A stretch of 64,000 nucleotides of DNA from Gamarada debralockiae (taxonomy: Eukaryota > Ascomycota > Leotiomycetes > Helotiales > Hyphodiscaceae). Shown one piece after another: positions 14,425 through 25,121 of the stretch. The stretch covers positions 1 to 64,000 of the forward strand of contig NXFV01001556.1 in the NCBI GenBank assembly GCA_002803225.1. The letters are read 5' to 3'. The notes below the pieces were generated by a model. The model did not search any database. It was not told the DNA's origin and saw only the letters and a program-made list of their open reading frames with translations. Positions within the stretch are counted from its first letter, which is position 1. Each line of letters opens with the position of its first letter. A program made the position numbers and the translations under genes.

Positions 14425-15332
14425 ATGACCACTCAGAATTTATTTGAGGCGTATGTACCGTATAAGGGTGAGCTGCCTCGTCACATGACGCGCGCCAGCA
14501 CTGTGCTACAATGTCTTGTATCACAATCCGCGGCGGATCTACATGCCATCGAGCTTGTTTCACCTTGCGCTTTCGAGCAGACCAAGACAGCCGATGAGAA
14601 GCTAGCTTTGATCATAGAATATCTCCTCGAGCCCAACAATGATTCGACCCATGGACCCAGTGCAAGAAAGCCTATCTACAACAAAACCTTCCGCTGAACA
14701 ATCCGATCCCAGATCTTTCTCCAAGAAAAACTCCCATCATTCATCAGCAAACTCCCCATGACAATAAGCCAGATCCTCGCTCAATCCCCTTGCAAAACTT
14801 TCACCGCCATCGAATCCAATGTCATTGAATCTGTCGAGCTGCGCGATATACGCAGTCAGATGCCATTTCCAACTATTCAAGGCACTGAAAGATCCAAGCA
14901 AATGGGCAAGCTCTATGAGAAAAACGTATCTAGCGGCAATCCACAATATCGAAAGAGAGCAGATATTGCTTATGTGCCGCGTTCGGAAGAGTTGCTCTAT
15001 CTAAATGATGTGTTGGACCAAACAAGGAGGAAGAAGATGACGGAGAGGGAGCTAGAGATGTTAGGAAGGAAAAGGATGGTCAAGAAGAGGCAGATAGAGA
15101 GAGGAGAGAGCAGGTCAAAGAGGAAGAGGGCTTGGCAGATCTCTCCAATCCTGTTGCTTCCGACGACGACGACGACGATCATTTTGGAACCTTTGACAAC
15201 GACGATCTGTATGAATATAATCCTGGAGGTACCCACCCGCCACCACCCAACCTTTCCCGAAAACGTGGGGCAAGCCAAATATCGCAATCCCCAAACTCTA
15301 GATGATCAGGCCAGCAGGTTTGACTGAAAAAG
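14425..15332 (+). pseudogene. Broken or unspliced hypothetical coding region
   Basis: Three protein-like plus-strand frames overlap. Frame one covers 14425-14697 and starts MTTQNLFEAYVPYKG. Frame two, 14758 to about 15110, reads TISQILAQSPCKTFTAIE and later SEELLYLNDVLDQ. Frame three, about 15009 to a stop at 15330-15332, is acidic, with six Asp in a row and HFGTFDNDDLYEYNPGG. I found no good GT-AG introns joining them, so single-base frameshifts in a dead gene are the simplest reading. Sequencing error or unusual introns cannot be excluded. No family is recognised. Confidence 0.35.
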
Positions 15333-15593
15333 GAGATGCCATATTCGACCAGGAGAACAATGGAGATCTTCGCGCATGAGCGCTGTGGCAAGATAGACAG
15401 AAATAGCTGCTCTTCAATAAGAAAGTTCTGTGCTTTTGATTATTCTTGTTCCTCCTGATCTGTATATCTTTAGTAGAAGCTGAATAGACTAAGAAACAAT
15501 CAGAATCTTTATTTCCGTGGTCATAAAGGCTCACTACAACTCTTTACGAGAAGTCATCCTCTAGTATCATTCATTGCAATGCGGCCTTTCATA

Positions 15594-16226
15594 CTACCTA
15601 AACCACGTCTCCAAGCTTGAACTTCTCAGCTCATTCTTTACGATCTCCAGTACCAAACTGCCATCCTCCCAGTTTCCAGTTTCACCGGCCAATTTTGCCC
15701 ATTGTGTGCTAGCTCGGAGTTTTGGTCGCTCAACAATGGCACAGAATACATCCTCAAACTCCTTCACTATCTTTGACTTCGGCTTTGAAATGATTTGCGA
15801 GTCGGCACCGCTCAGTTCGAAGTTGCTTCGGGTCGCTGGGTGCTGCAGGTTGTAGAAAGTATTGGTCGAAAATGGCTCTCCCTTCCATAGGTCAAATCGA
15901 TCGAAGGTATAACGGCTGCTGCAAGTTGCAAATAATTGTGCTTAAAACTTGTTACAACATCTCTTGGAAAATTGTGCCATTACGTACTGGTTTCCATTCC
16001 GTCTTTCCTCTTCAGCAGTCTCTTTGCCTTGCAGTTCACTGCCGATTCCAGTAGCTCCCCTTTCTCCATAGATTCGATTTGTCGCTTTCCATGATCCTTC
16101 AGTCGCTGGGTTTGAGATCTCGCAACCATTGCGAAAGTTCCGGAAAATTGGTGTTACTTTTAGGTAAGATTGGGATTTCTTGGAGTCAAGAGTCTCCTTG
16201 ACTACTCGGCTAATTGTTTCCCCTTG
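15594..16226 (-). pseudogene. 5'-incomplete two-exon coding sequence, unknown
   Basis: On the minus strand, 15988-16226 (79 codons open) joins 15594-15918 (108 codons to a TAG) through a canonical 69-base intron (donor GTACGT, acceptor TTGCAG). The upstream exon has an acceptor-like TTTTTAG directly before it, but no in-frame ATG or credible first exon before the divergent gene at 16399. The protein contains FDRFDLWKGEPFSTNTFY and ends ELRSSSLETWFR. I do not recognise it. It may be a truncated gene whose 5' part was replaced. It begins with a non-initiator frame, so an ATG-only ORF search would miss it. Confidence 0.4.
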
Positions 16227-16398
16227 CTAAAAATCAACAACTATTCACTTGATGAAATACATCCTCTTAAACCTTACTTTCTTTACAGGAATTCCACTAT
16301 CTCGTTACAGTCAAATATTTCCTGAGTATATTCAACGACTCGTCGACTTTATTCTACCTACCTCTTTCGATTGAAGTTCACGCGTCACGGATCAAGAG

Positions 16399-18352
16399 AT
16401 GGCGACTCCAGACGAATCTCTTGCTGCAGAATTCAGCACCAGACATCCCCTCAAGAAGCTTCGAGTAACAATCGCAGCTCAACCTAGCGAAGATCCTACA
16501 GGCACGGCACTGCAAGGCTTGAAGGTCCTTCGAGAACTTGCTCAAAATTCCGGCCGCGATGTCGACAGCGAAATTCGAGAGCTTTTCAACCACAAAACCG
16601 ACGAGGAACTAGCCAACATGATCCTTTCGAGGACTACCAGGGGAGGAGACATGTTGCTCGCAGGAGCAGACGTCACTGAAGAAGTGATTCAGGATCTTCC
16701 CTTCGTTTTCAGTCGCCAAGCCATAAGAGTTTCTGAGTTTCGCGCGCATCGTGGAGTCTACATCGTTATTGCCTGGGTCAAGAGAGAAGATGGCACGGTA
16801 GATTTGAGAGTGTATGTTGGATCGGGCAGAGGACGTGCTGGAATACGAGGGAGGGGAATGCACCATACCAGCTCGGCATATCGCAGAAAAGTACTCGAAA
16901 AATCGCGTCCCGGAAGAATCTACCAGTTCTTAGAGCAACCTGGTTGCAAAATCAGTGTCTACGCTCTCGCAGTATGGCCGAAACATTCTTTGGGGATTTA
17001 CGCACCCGATATGTCAGATGAGACTAGCTCTGGTTGTTGCTATGCGTTGGCATGTGACCGATGTGTCACATGATGAGTCACATAGTAGACTCATCTGTTG
17101 TTTCTACCTAGTATATGGTTCTGGAGCCTACAGCTGCCTACGACTACCTATTGTTCAGGTAGTTCATATAAGCTTCAATAGCTACAGTCTTCACTCCTTA
17201 GATATCTATCAATACATGAATTTACTACATAATATCGTCTGATTCGACACGATAGCGCGATTATTCACTTGACTGAGGCACTCTTCATCGGCACCCTGGA
17301 TCTTTCTGATCGAAGCCCTGCCAGACCGTACTTCCGGGCAGCGGGTCTCCTCCGCAAGGAACGCAATTACGACGGCTTGAATGTAGCCTCAGGGTTGGAG
17401 CCCGGTACGCCTACGAAGTATGCCAATGCAAGCTCCGAAGAAGATGACAGCGATGATGGAGATAAAAGGTATGCCGAATGGTTGGCTGGAACCGAGGAAA
17501 GAATGCGAGAAGGGAAGGAACTATCTCTGCTGGCTCGTCGGGCTCATATGCTTGCCGTACAGGCCAAATGGAAGGCAGAGTACCCCGAAGAATCTCTCAA
17601 GGCTGTCAGGAAAGGTTCGGCGGCGACAAATGCGATCATTCAAGACAAATTGCTCAAGGAACTTCTTTGGGACGGAGCCGAAAGAAAGATCGACAATCGC
17701 GGAAAGACTTCTTTGAAGAAGCATCATCTCCAGATTCCCCGCAAATATGGTCTTGAAGGACAGGTGTTGATCTTAAAGTTGGTGGTATTGGACGGCAGTG
17801 AGGACGATGAGGAAATTAAACAGGCAATTGGAGGACGATATCTTCTACGCATCACTGGTTATGCCGGTAAAACCTTCAACTATCTGGCGCCAGTGAAGAA
17901 GTACCAGGGCAAGATACGTTCCAACGATCAACTCGCCTCGTTGTTTGACAGAATGCTTGAAGAATCTGGCAGTGCAGGATACGTCGCCGCTCGAGTCCGA
18001 CGGACCAGTTGACGAGACACCGGTTGGCCGCGAGGCTATTACGAACTCCATTATTCAGTCACTCAAGTCAGATCCCAGACTGTTCAAGAGAAAAGTAGAG
18101 GAAGAACTGGTACAGCCCATCGTAAAGGCAATTCTAGCACGATCTCCCTCGCTTCCATCACGTTACCACAACACAAAACCCTCGGCTTCTTCATCGAAAA
18201 TTCAGAATCAGAAGCTAGTGAAGGACAGCGATGTCAGCAATGTCAGCGAACGACATGGTCAAGATGGCAGAATGAACGGCGGGGAAGAGATTGATTTAGG
18301 AGACAACGATATTGGAGGAATGTTGGTGGAAGGAAGAAATTTTCTGGGCTAA
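16399..18352 (+). pseudogene. GIY-YIG nuclease-like gene split by a solo LTR
   Basis: The open frame from the ATG at 16399 contains a GIY-YIG-like motif pair (RGVYIVIAW then VYVGSG, about residues 119-142) and an Arg/His segment (GIRGRGMHH). It is cut at 17011 by a 238-base solo LTR. Beyond the LTR the frame resumes with HLTEALFIGTLD, whose Glu is where these nucleases carry their catalytic acid. Removing the LTR and one copy of the duplicated CGATA gives an uninterrupted frame of 456 codons to 18012. A second lesion is likely. A protein-like frame (DGPVDETPVGREAITNSI) continues to 18352 one frame over, implying a frameshift between 17945 and 18012. With the LTR in place, translation stops after 224 residues. 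Fungal members of this family have unknown function. Confidence 0.65.
17012..17249. mobile_element. Solo LTR (238 bases) with CGATA target duplication
   Basis: The element begins TGTC and ends GACA, the TG...CA form with a 4-base inverted end typical of LTRs. It is flanked by a perfect 5-base duplication CGATA (17007-17011 and 17250-17254), the mark of retrotransposon integration. Inside are a perfect 8-base inverted repeat (GATGAGTC at 17072-17079, GACTCATC at 17088-17095) and several CACATG-like steps, as I recall from fungal Copia-type LTRs. No gag or pol remains next to it, so this is a solo LTR left by recombination. Superfamily assignment is a guess. Confidence 0.85.
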
Positions 18353-19340
18353 GGCGCTCTTATATTAGCGAGAAGAAATACACCAGGGGTATAGGCATAA
18401 AAAGAATAAACCTTTAGCTTTGTATTATAGAATAAATAGATTGCTTTTTAATAAAATAAGAACCAAACGTCTATATTGTAACTGGAATTAAAAATTAAGT
18501 ATTTTGCAAAAGAATTTAACTATTAATTTAACTTTTTGGTCTGTTATACATTTATTATTTTAAAGAATTTTTTTTATTATAATATTAAATGTAAAGATTG
18601 AGAGGGCCAATTCTCAGCGAGAACACAGGAAGCACCTTAGTTCTACCAACACAGTTATTACAGAGCATAATAATTTAGAAAATAAAGTCGGTCTTATTTT
18701 TATTTCAAAGCGAATAAAAAGATTGTACTTTTTAGATTATTGTCATTTGCTTGATTTTCGCCCGATGCGCCACTTTGAGAAGGGGCGGGCTAACCGACGT
18801 CAGTTGATCGGATAAGGGAAGTTTAATAGTAGATTTAGTGGGTGATCCAACTCAGACTCGGATAGATTAAACAGCTCATGTATCTAGAGGGGATCGAGAC
18901 TCTCCTTTGAATGTCCAATCACTGAAACGAATCGAATGACATCCTGATTTTCCTTCTATCTGCGGAGGGAGTCTCCCAAAAAATGAGGTATCTCTAGACC
19001 ACTCTTTGGGAAATTATCTTGGAGAGAGCAGAATAGGCGCTTGTTGCATATTTGAGAGCGTAGAGTCTGTCTGGTTAGGGTCGGCCAGGGTCTGAAAATA
19101 TAAATAGGGAGAGGAGCCAACACGATACCGAAGGCATGTTTGTTGTGCCCACCATCCCCCCATTCTTCGATTTTGCAGGAGTTGTATCACTGAGGCTCGA
19201 TTCCAATTTGTGGACCGGATTTCGGTGAGGTGCTTTAGGGGTGCCTCGCTTTCAGACGCCAATAAAAAAATCCAAAAAAACTGGTTTGTGTCCTCGGTGA
19301 CTATTAATTATTAGATTGTATTCTAAACCAAGGTATGGAT
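18353..19340. other. AT-rich island, likely mutated repeat DNA
   Basis: From about 18380 to 18760 the sequence is very AT-rich with many TA steps and no open frame, as expected of repeats degraded by repeat-induced point mutation (inference from composition only). 18760-19340 is more balanced but holds no supported gene. Confidence 0.5.
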
Positions 19341-19349
19341 AATACATAC

Positions 19350-19503
19350 GACTCGAACTCACGACCTTTGGATTGGATCTTTCAGAGTGTTGTGCACCCT
19401 AATCATACAAAGTATGAGACCACTGTTGCCATGTTAGTGGGTGTTGGTTTGATCAAAGTTCACAAAGTAGGGAAAAGCTTACACGCTCTAACCAACTGAG
19501 CCA
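19350..19503 (-). repeat. tRNA-derived fragment with split promoter boxes
   Basis: On the minus strand a perfect tRNA D-arm/A-box (TGGCTCAGTTGGTTAGAGC, 19485-19503) is followed, about 125 bases on, by a B-box (GAGTTCGAGTC, 19350-19360) preceded by AGGTCGT. The spacing is too large for a normal tRNA, and the T stem and acceptor stem do not pair well. I see no clear anticodon arm. It is best read as a tRNA-derived SINE piece or a tRNA pseudogene carrying an insertion. Confidence 0.5.
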
Positions 19504-21748
19504 CGAAGACGTCGAGGTGTTGAAACTGGATGAGTTTGCACCGTTTGTTGACGCAAAATTGCGTATTTAGATATATACAATAACTAGTTCTTTGTGGCGA
19601 AGAAAAGCGGGACTAGCCGCTTCCAGCCCACAAAGTCCGCCCTCGCTAGCTAACAACTTCAGTCAGCATCATCTAGCCATATATGAAGATGTCAGCATTT
19701 CCACATCAAATTCCTTGAAACCCATCACCAACATCATCTCCAGTCGTGAGTTCGCTCGAGCGACCCTTGCGGGGAGGCTAGGGGCCGAGCAAGCCCGGCC
19801 ATCGAAGCCTCGATCACGGCTATTCACGATGGCGAATTAATTGCTTACGTTCATTTTATAAGCAATACCTACATAAGCAACGGTAATCGACTTAGAGCAT
19901 AGCAAGGGTTTTAATAAAGTTATAAGCAACGGTCTTAAAATAGACCTAATAGGCGCTAAGCCTCTTATAGTAACGGAAATGTCAATATACTCGTGTACCA
20001 GTTACAGGCAGCGACTTGGGCGACTGGTTCCTTTTGCTTTCACTATTACTGATGAGATGGAGATACCCCAGACTTGGAGGCTAAAGCTTAGAAGATAGGA
20101 TCCTATGGCCGGACTTAAGCCGTGGACTTAAGCCGTAAACTTTGCACCTTAAAGACATATATGGGGTCTAAGGTGTGATAGGGTCGAGTGAATGGAATTC
20201 TGATCTTGTTATCCAAATATCAAATGGCTGTAACTCTGGATGCGTGCTTCCTTGCTAGAGGACTAGGTATATTGGCAGAAGAAGGGGGTAATAACACCGA
20301 AGGCTCCATAGAATAGACTGAATCGCTATGGAATACGCAGTGTTAGGAAAGTTGCAGCAGTGAGTTGGGGTGAAATGTTCCAGCAAGGACGTAAGATCCC
20401 TCAAGGCTTCAGAAAATGTTAATACCGGGCAACATCCAGTCAATAAGCTTCTGACTTGAAACTCCATCTGACATTGGGCGAGAAAAAAAATCGCATTACT
20501 GTTGCGTCTTCTGACGCCCGCATAATAAATAGAATGTTGACCAGTAAGTGTGACAGTTCTGGCGAATACCACTAAACCGCCCATACCAAACCGCCTATAT
20601 TAGGTCACATAATAGTTCTGGCGATTTATCACCTGACTACATTCGACTCACGCGCCTTGTAGCAAAGGAAGGGATTCACTTGACTTGGAATGCAGGAGCT
20701 AGTGCATTAGTGCGCCTACTAAGATAAATATTGCACTTGTACTTATAGAACCATTTCTTCTCTCCTTAGTTTAGTATTTTTATAATACAGTACCTTCGTC
20801 GAAGCGTCTCCCCTGTGAGACCCCCTTTCGTCGAGCTGTCACAGTAAGCGAGAGGAAATAAGGACGCTGTCTCTGTTGCATCATGATCTCCCAGTAGCTG
20901 GTCAATGGAACTTTCAAATAATCTAACGTACGTTCGTTTATCAATCTTTAGTCTTGGAACCGCCGTGCTCTCTCCTCAACTGTGACTACAATTTGTGGGG
21001 ACATCATGGCGATCTTCTCTGAAATTCTCTATGGTTGGCTCTTTCACACGGTGGCAATGCTTCACCTATATTATAGAGGCGAGGAAAGCATTCGATGCCT
21101 ACTGGTGGAAACGATTTCGAGGAAACGACCTGTCAGGAAAGGGGAATTTGTGCCAATATTTGTCTGGTGTCAAGAATTAGAAGGCACGACGTTGGACTGC
21201 GGCTGAGCACCCCAACCTTAAGATTAAGGTAGGATTAAGCTGAAATTAATGAAGACGGAGAGACGGAACGACCTGTCGAGTATTTCTATTGATTCTTTTC
21301 TATCTAAATTATCTACACGTTGAAAACTTCGAAAAAGATCATCAAACAACGTAGACAACGATAAACCTCCCCAACGAAACAAAACTTTAATCCATAATAG
21401 TAGATATGGTTGTGAAAGCTCACTCTTCCTTTACTGTAGGACGAAACATGAGAATCAAGTGAATCCCAGCCTCAGCCTTGACCAAGTGACTGTCTAGTCA
21501 CGTGTAAATAAAGTCAGGTGACATTCTGCTGTCACAATCCACTTGGAATTCACAGGCAGACCCCATGCCAAGGACTTCCAGGGCTTGAGTAGTACACATA
21601 TTCACAAACACCGGTAGTTGACATTTCATATTTTTCCATTGAGCTCCTGAGAATGCCATGGTTCTGGAGTACAACTTGCCAATCGACAAGATCGCAAAGC
21701 CCGCAAAGTCTTCCCAACCGAATGATTTCCCGCAAGGGCTCAAATTCC
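19504..21748. other. Gene-poor region
   Basis: No supported gene. Open frames such as 19592-19840 and 20982-21206 are short and unlike known proteins. A short direct repeat (CTTAAGCCGT twice) occurs near 20113-20135. The last 300 bases before 21749 are probably the 3' untranslated region of the minus-strand RACK1 gene. Confidence 0.45.
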
Positions 21749-22964
21749 CTATGCTCGCGACATAACACCCCAAGCCCGAATGATGTTGTCAGTGTAACCA
21801 GCGAACAAAGTCTGACCATCCGCGCTCCATGCCAAGCTAACACACTCCGGCTCTCTGCTCTTCTTGCCAACCGCCTGGAACTCGGGCTTCAACTCATCCA
21901 CCTTGCTCTTCTTCTCCAAATCAAAGATGATGATACTACTGGAAGTGGCAGCGCAGAGCCAGTATCGGTTGGGGGAGAAAACGAGGGCGTGGATCTCATC
22001 ACCAGCGTTCAAGGAGTAGAGGTGCTTTGACTCGTTCAAGTCCCAAAGCATGGTAGTTCCGTCCTTTCCACCAGACGCACAGAGGGATCCATCGGGGGAG
22101 ATAGTGACGGTGTTGATGTAGCCGGAGTGTCCAATGTGGTCGGTTTGCAATCGGCAGGAAGAGAGCTCCCAAACCTATTTCTCTGATTAGCTTCAAGCTC
22201 TCCCAGAAAAACGCATAAATTGAAGCATGCGAATTCGTATCAGTGCATAGGTGTTGGTTTGTCTCATGGCCTGGTGTCCCAAGCTCTGAAGTAGCAAATA
22301 CTTTATAAATTGCGTAGCATCATATGGAATTCGCATGCTTCTCCACCAAGAAATGAACTGCTCACCTTAACAAGCTTGTCCCAACCGCTGCTGACAATGA
22401 CCGGATTCTGAGGGTTCGGGCTGAATCGAACGCACGAGACCCAATCGGTGTGTCCCTTCTCGGTGATAGTGAACTTGCAGTCACCAAGGGTGTTCCACAG
22501 CTTGATTGTTCGATCACGAGAACCGGAAACGATTTGTCTGTTGTCGGCGGAAAAGGAAACGGAGAGAACATCATTGGTGTGTCCGACGAATCGGCGGGTG
22601 GTGGTACCGGTAGAGAGCTCCCAAAGGCGGAGAGTCTTGTCCCAGGAAGCTGAGAGGGCATAGGCACCGTCGGAGGAGATGACCTAAATCCAGAGTCTCA
22701 GCATTCAATTCCACTTCAAATTACCCTCAATCCACCAGTAACCGCAGGAGAACCTACACAGTCAGAGACAATGTGCGAGTGGCCGTGCAGAGATCTCTTG
22801 GGGTATCCATATGAGGTCTCGTCGCGGGTCAAGTTCCAGATGATCAAGGTCTTGTCGCGCGAACCTGACAGGAGCATGTTGGGGTTTTCCAGGGACGTCG
22901 CGAGGGAGGTAACCCAACCACTGTGGCCCTCAAGGGTGCCCTTGAGAATTAGTTGTTCCGTCAT
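21749..22964 (-). CDS. cpc2: RACK1/Cpc2/Asc1 WD40 ribosomal scaffold protein
   Basis: Seven-bladed WD40 protein on the head of the 40S ribosomal subunit; it links signalling to translation and, in fungi, to general amino acid control. Exons 22758-22964, 22366-22683 and 21749-22174 (minus) give 316 residues, exactly the usual length. It opens [22 protein letters not shown] repeats are plain: [87 protein letters not shown] and [14 protein letters not shown]. Intron 1 is 74 bases. Intron 2 is 191 bases and carries a box C/D snoRNA on the same strand, as ASC1 does in budding yeast. Expect constitutive, ribosomal-protein-like expression. Confidence 0.97.
22222..22341 (-). ncRNA. snR24: U24/snR24-type box C/D snoRNA in RACK1 intron 2
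   Basis: Inside the 191-base intron, on the host strand, the order is box C (ATGATGC, 22317-22323), a conserved guide (TATTTGCTACTTCAGAG, 22284-22300), a C'-like TGAGAC (22261-22266) and box D CTGA (22240-22243). The guide core TATTTGCTACTTCAGA matches my recollection of yeast snR24, which directs 2'-O-methylation of 25S rRNA and also lies in the ASC1 intron. A perfect 15-base inverted repeat (22222-22236 with 22327-22341) closes the terminal stem. The mature RNA is probably about 22237-22326. Processing from the debranched intron is expected. Confidence 0.85.
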
Positions 22965-24304
22965 GTTGATGGAAGTTGTGGGCGTTGCTGTCGAATTGCT
23001 GTCGTCGTCGTCGATTCAGAAAAGTTCAGGTCGAATTTGTGTGGGAAATCTTTAGGGTCTCGCTTAGCCAGCCTTAAAATGGCGCTAAGGAGGAGGACTA
23101 TCAATGGCAAAATTTAAGATAAACTATACAAGTTCTTCAAGTCGCTCTCGTTAACCAATATTTTCAACGTCGCGGTCTCCTTTCAAATCTTGGTTGTTGC
23201 CCAGGGGCTGCAAAGGAGGCCCCATTTTGTAGGAAGCTCCACCACGTGACTTCTGTAGATGAGGATAATGAGATTATGAGAATCTAGAGTCCAGAAAGTA
23301 GAGAGTCCTGTTACCAGAGCATTTGATTATTACTATCAGCTCCTTTATCCAAATATCCCATTATCAACTTAACATGTTTCTTTAGTCTGATCACACACCA
23401 ACCCAAATCCATATTAAGTACAACTCGACACGAAGAGACGAGCTGGAAGACTGACCCCATCACCCAGAACCTCGTCAAAGAAGGCTTTCCCTAGATACCT
23501 ACGCTCAAGTTGCTAAGCAGCTCATTCTGCTAGTAACATATAAGTCCCTTACTAAACCGATCATATTAACTGAAGGAACCTGGGCCTAACAGAAGGTGCG
23601 ATTGAGAAAGAATCATTAAAGCAACTCAAGGATTCAAACATTTACAGGCTATGGAGACAAGGAAGCTGCTTAAAAGGCCTTTATGAACCCTTCAATTTGG
23701 CTCAATATCAAGGCGTCATAGCGCTAGAGACATCTGAGTTGACTTAACGGCTCGCGGTGTAAATGATTCAAAGGCAATCAACAATTAATAGGCAATGAAT
23801 AATACAGTGACGTATAATCACCCGGTGTTCTTCTAAGCTGCAGAGCTCCAGCAAGTAACTAAGGACTGCGCTTAAGTGGAATTGCCAACAGAAGGAAGAG
23901 AAGAGCGGCGTGGGGTGCAACTTGCAAGCAATAAACCAGTTTAACTCCCCAAAGAAATAAACGAGTACTCATCTGGACCCAGAAATTCGGTAAAGACAGG
24001 TAGAGACCTCTCCCTGCATGACCGGGTTCACCTCCAAGATGCAGGTTCCGGCAGCGATATGACCTACCGCAGTATAGGCTGAGCCCCTTGTAAATCCAGC
24101 TACTGCTTTCATATCTCCATCCTCATACATTCCACGATCCAAGCAATTCAGGAAACAGGTATGCATTGCCAAGAGCTCTCGTCGGATGGTAATGTACAGC
24201 TTGACGTTCTCCCAAACCCCGCAGCACACCTCTCCATCATTTTCTATCAGAATCCCAGTACGCCCAACTGACTTTCCACTCCTCATGTCTTCATCTGAGC
24301 CCAC
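22965..24304. other. Intergenic region between RACK1 promoter and COX9 3' end
   Basis: No supported gene. The minus-strand open frame 23969-24304 lies directly past the COX9 stop and is probably 3' untranslated sequence. About 23560-23830 is AT-rich with no features. Confidence 0.45.
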
Positions 24305-24765
24305 TTATGCCGCTGCGTTCGCTGCTCTTTGCTCCTCCAACTTCGAGTAGAAAAGATCTCGTTTGCGGACCGCTGGGACGTGGTATCCGTACCTGCAGGA
24401 ACGGTCAGATTCACCTTCCAAATACCAAAATCTTTCAAATTGTTCCACGTACCAGAAGAGGTATCCGAATGATGTGCCGAGACCTATGAAGGGCTTCGTC
24501 AGAACAATCTCCTCTTGGGTAGCAATTGGTGATGTTGGGTGACAACAAAGCTCTCCGACTTCAATTTCACCTCCAATTCACTCATCTTCAACCTCAATAT
24601 TCACTTACCGAAGGCGACGCTGAGGTCAAGGACGAGGCCCCGTCGGAGCATCTGGAAACAAAGTCAGCTCATAATCCCGGAGCTTCCAAATCACGACGCA
24701 AAGAGCTCCCCAAAGCTCCGTAACAATTCATGATCACTTACTCCAGTAATTGGTTTGATTGCCAT
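24305..24765 (-). CDS. COX9: Cytochrome c oxidase subunit VIIa (Cox9)
   Basis: Small inner-membrane subunit of respiratory complex IV. Four exons on the minus strand, 24742-24765, 24609-24651, 24453-24483 and 24305-24392, encode 61 residues; yeast Cox9 has about 59. It starts MAIKPITGMLRRG, matching the family pattern of a short matrix N-terminus ending ITG followed by basic residues. One membrane helix follows (LDLSVAFGLGTSFGYLFWYG), then YHVPAVRKRDLFYSKLEEQR. All three introns are GT-AG. The protein is too small and too cut up to appear as one open frame, so it is easily missed. Confidence 0.93.
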
Positions 24766-25121
24766 TGTGTTTGGTTCGCGAACTCTGCGGCAAGGTTCTC
24801 GATTGTGGTTCTTGGTTTTGAGAAGGAGAAGAGTCGACGTCGGAAACTCGAATGATTTCCGAGACTAGCTTCATAGATCACGTGCAGTGTCAGACCCACA
24901 TTGCCGCATTGAGTCGACGTTCGAGGCTGCGATTGAAAATAGCAGGCGACAATAGGTACGAAGTGCCTTCACGACAAGCAATTCTTATTCCAAACCATCA
25001 GCTTTCCTGGGAACTCGAAGCTCGATGACTCGAATTCACTGTTCTACTGTTGGAGACTTGCTTGCTCGTCGATGACATCTCGAACCTCTCGAACCCGACA
25101 CAAACTCCGCGAACAGCAGTC

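Noticed and set aside
16236..16340. Upstream exon for the minus-strand gene at 15594-16226
   Set aside because: An apparent continuation depended on a miscounted base; with the correct sequence it has in-frame stops and no ATG.
20982..21206. Possible retrotransposon gag-like frame
   Set aside because: Aromatic-rich translation suggested a capsid, but no zinc knuckle, protease or flanking LTR could be identified.
23969..24304. 111-codon minus-strand frame
   Set aside because: Begins just past the COX9 stop, no similarity known; most likely 3' untranslated sequence.
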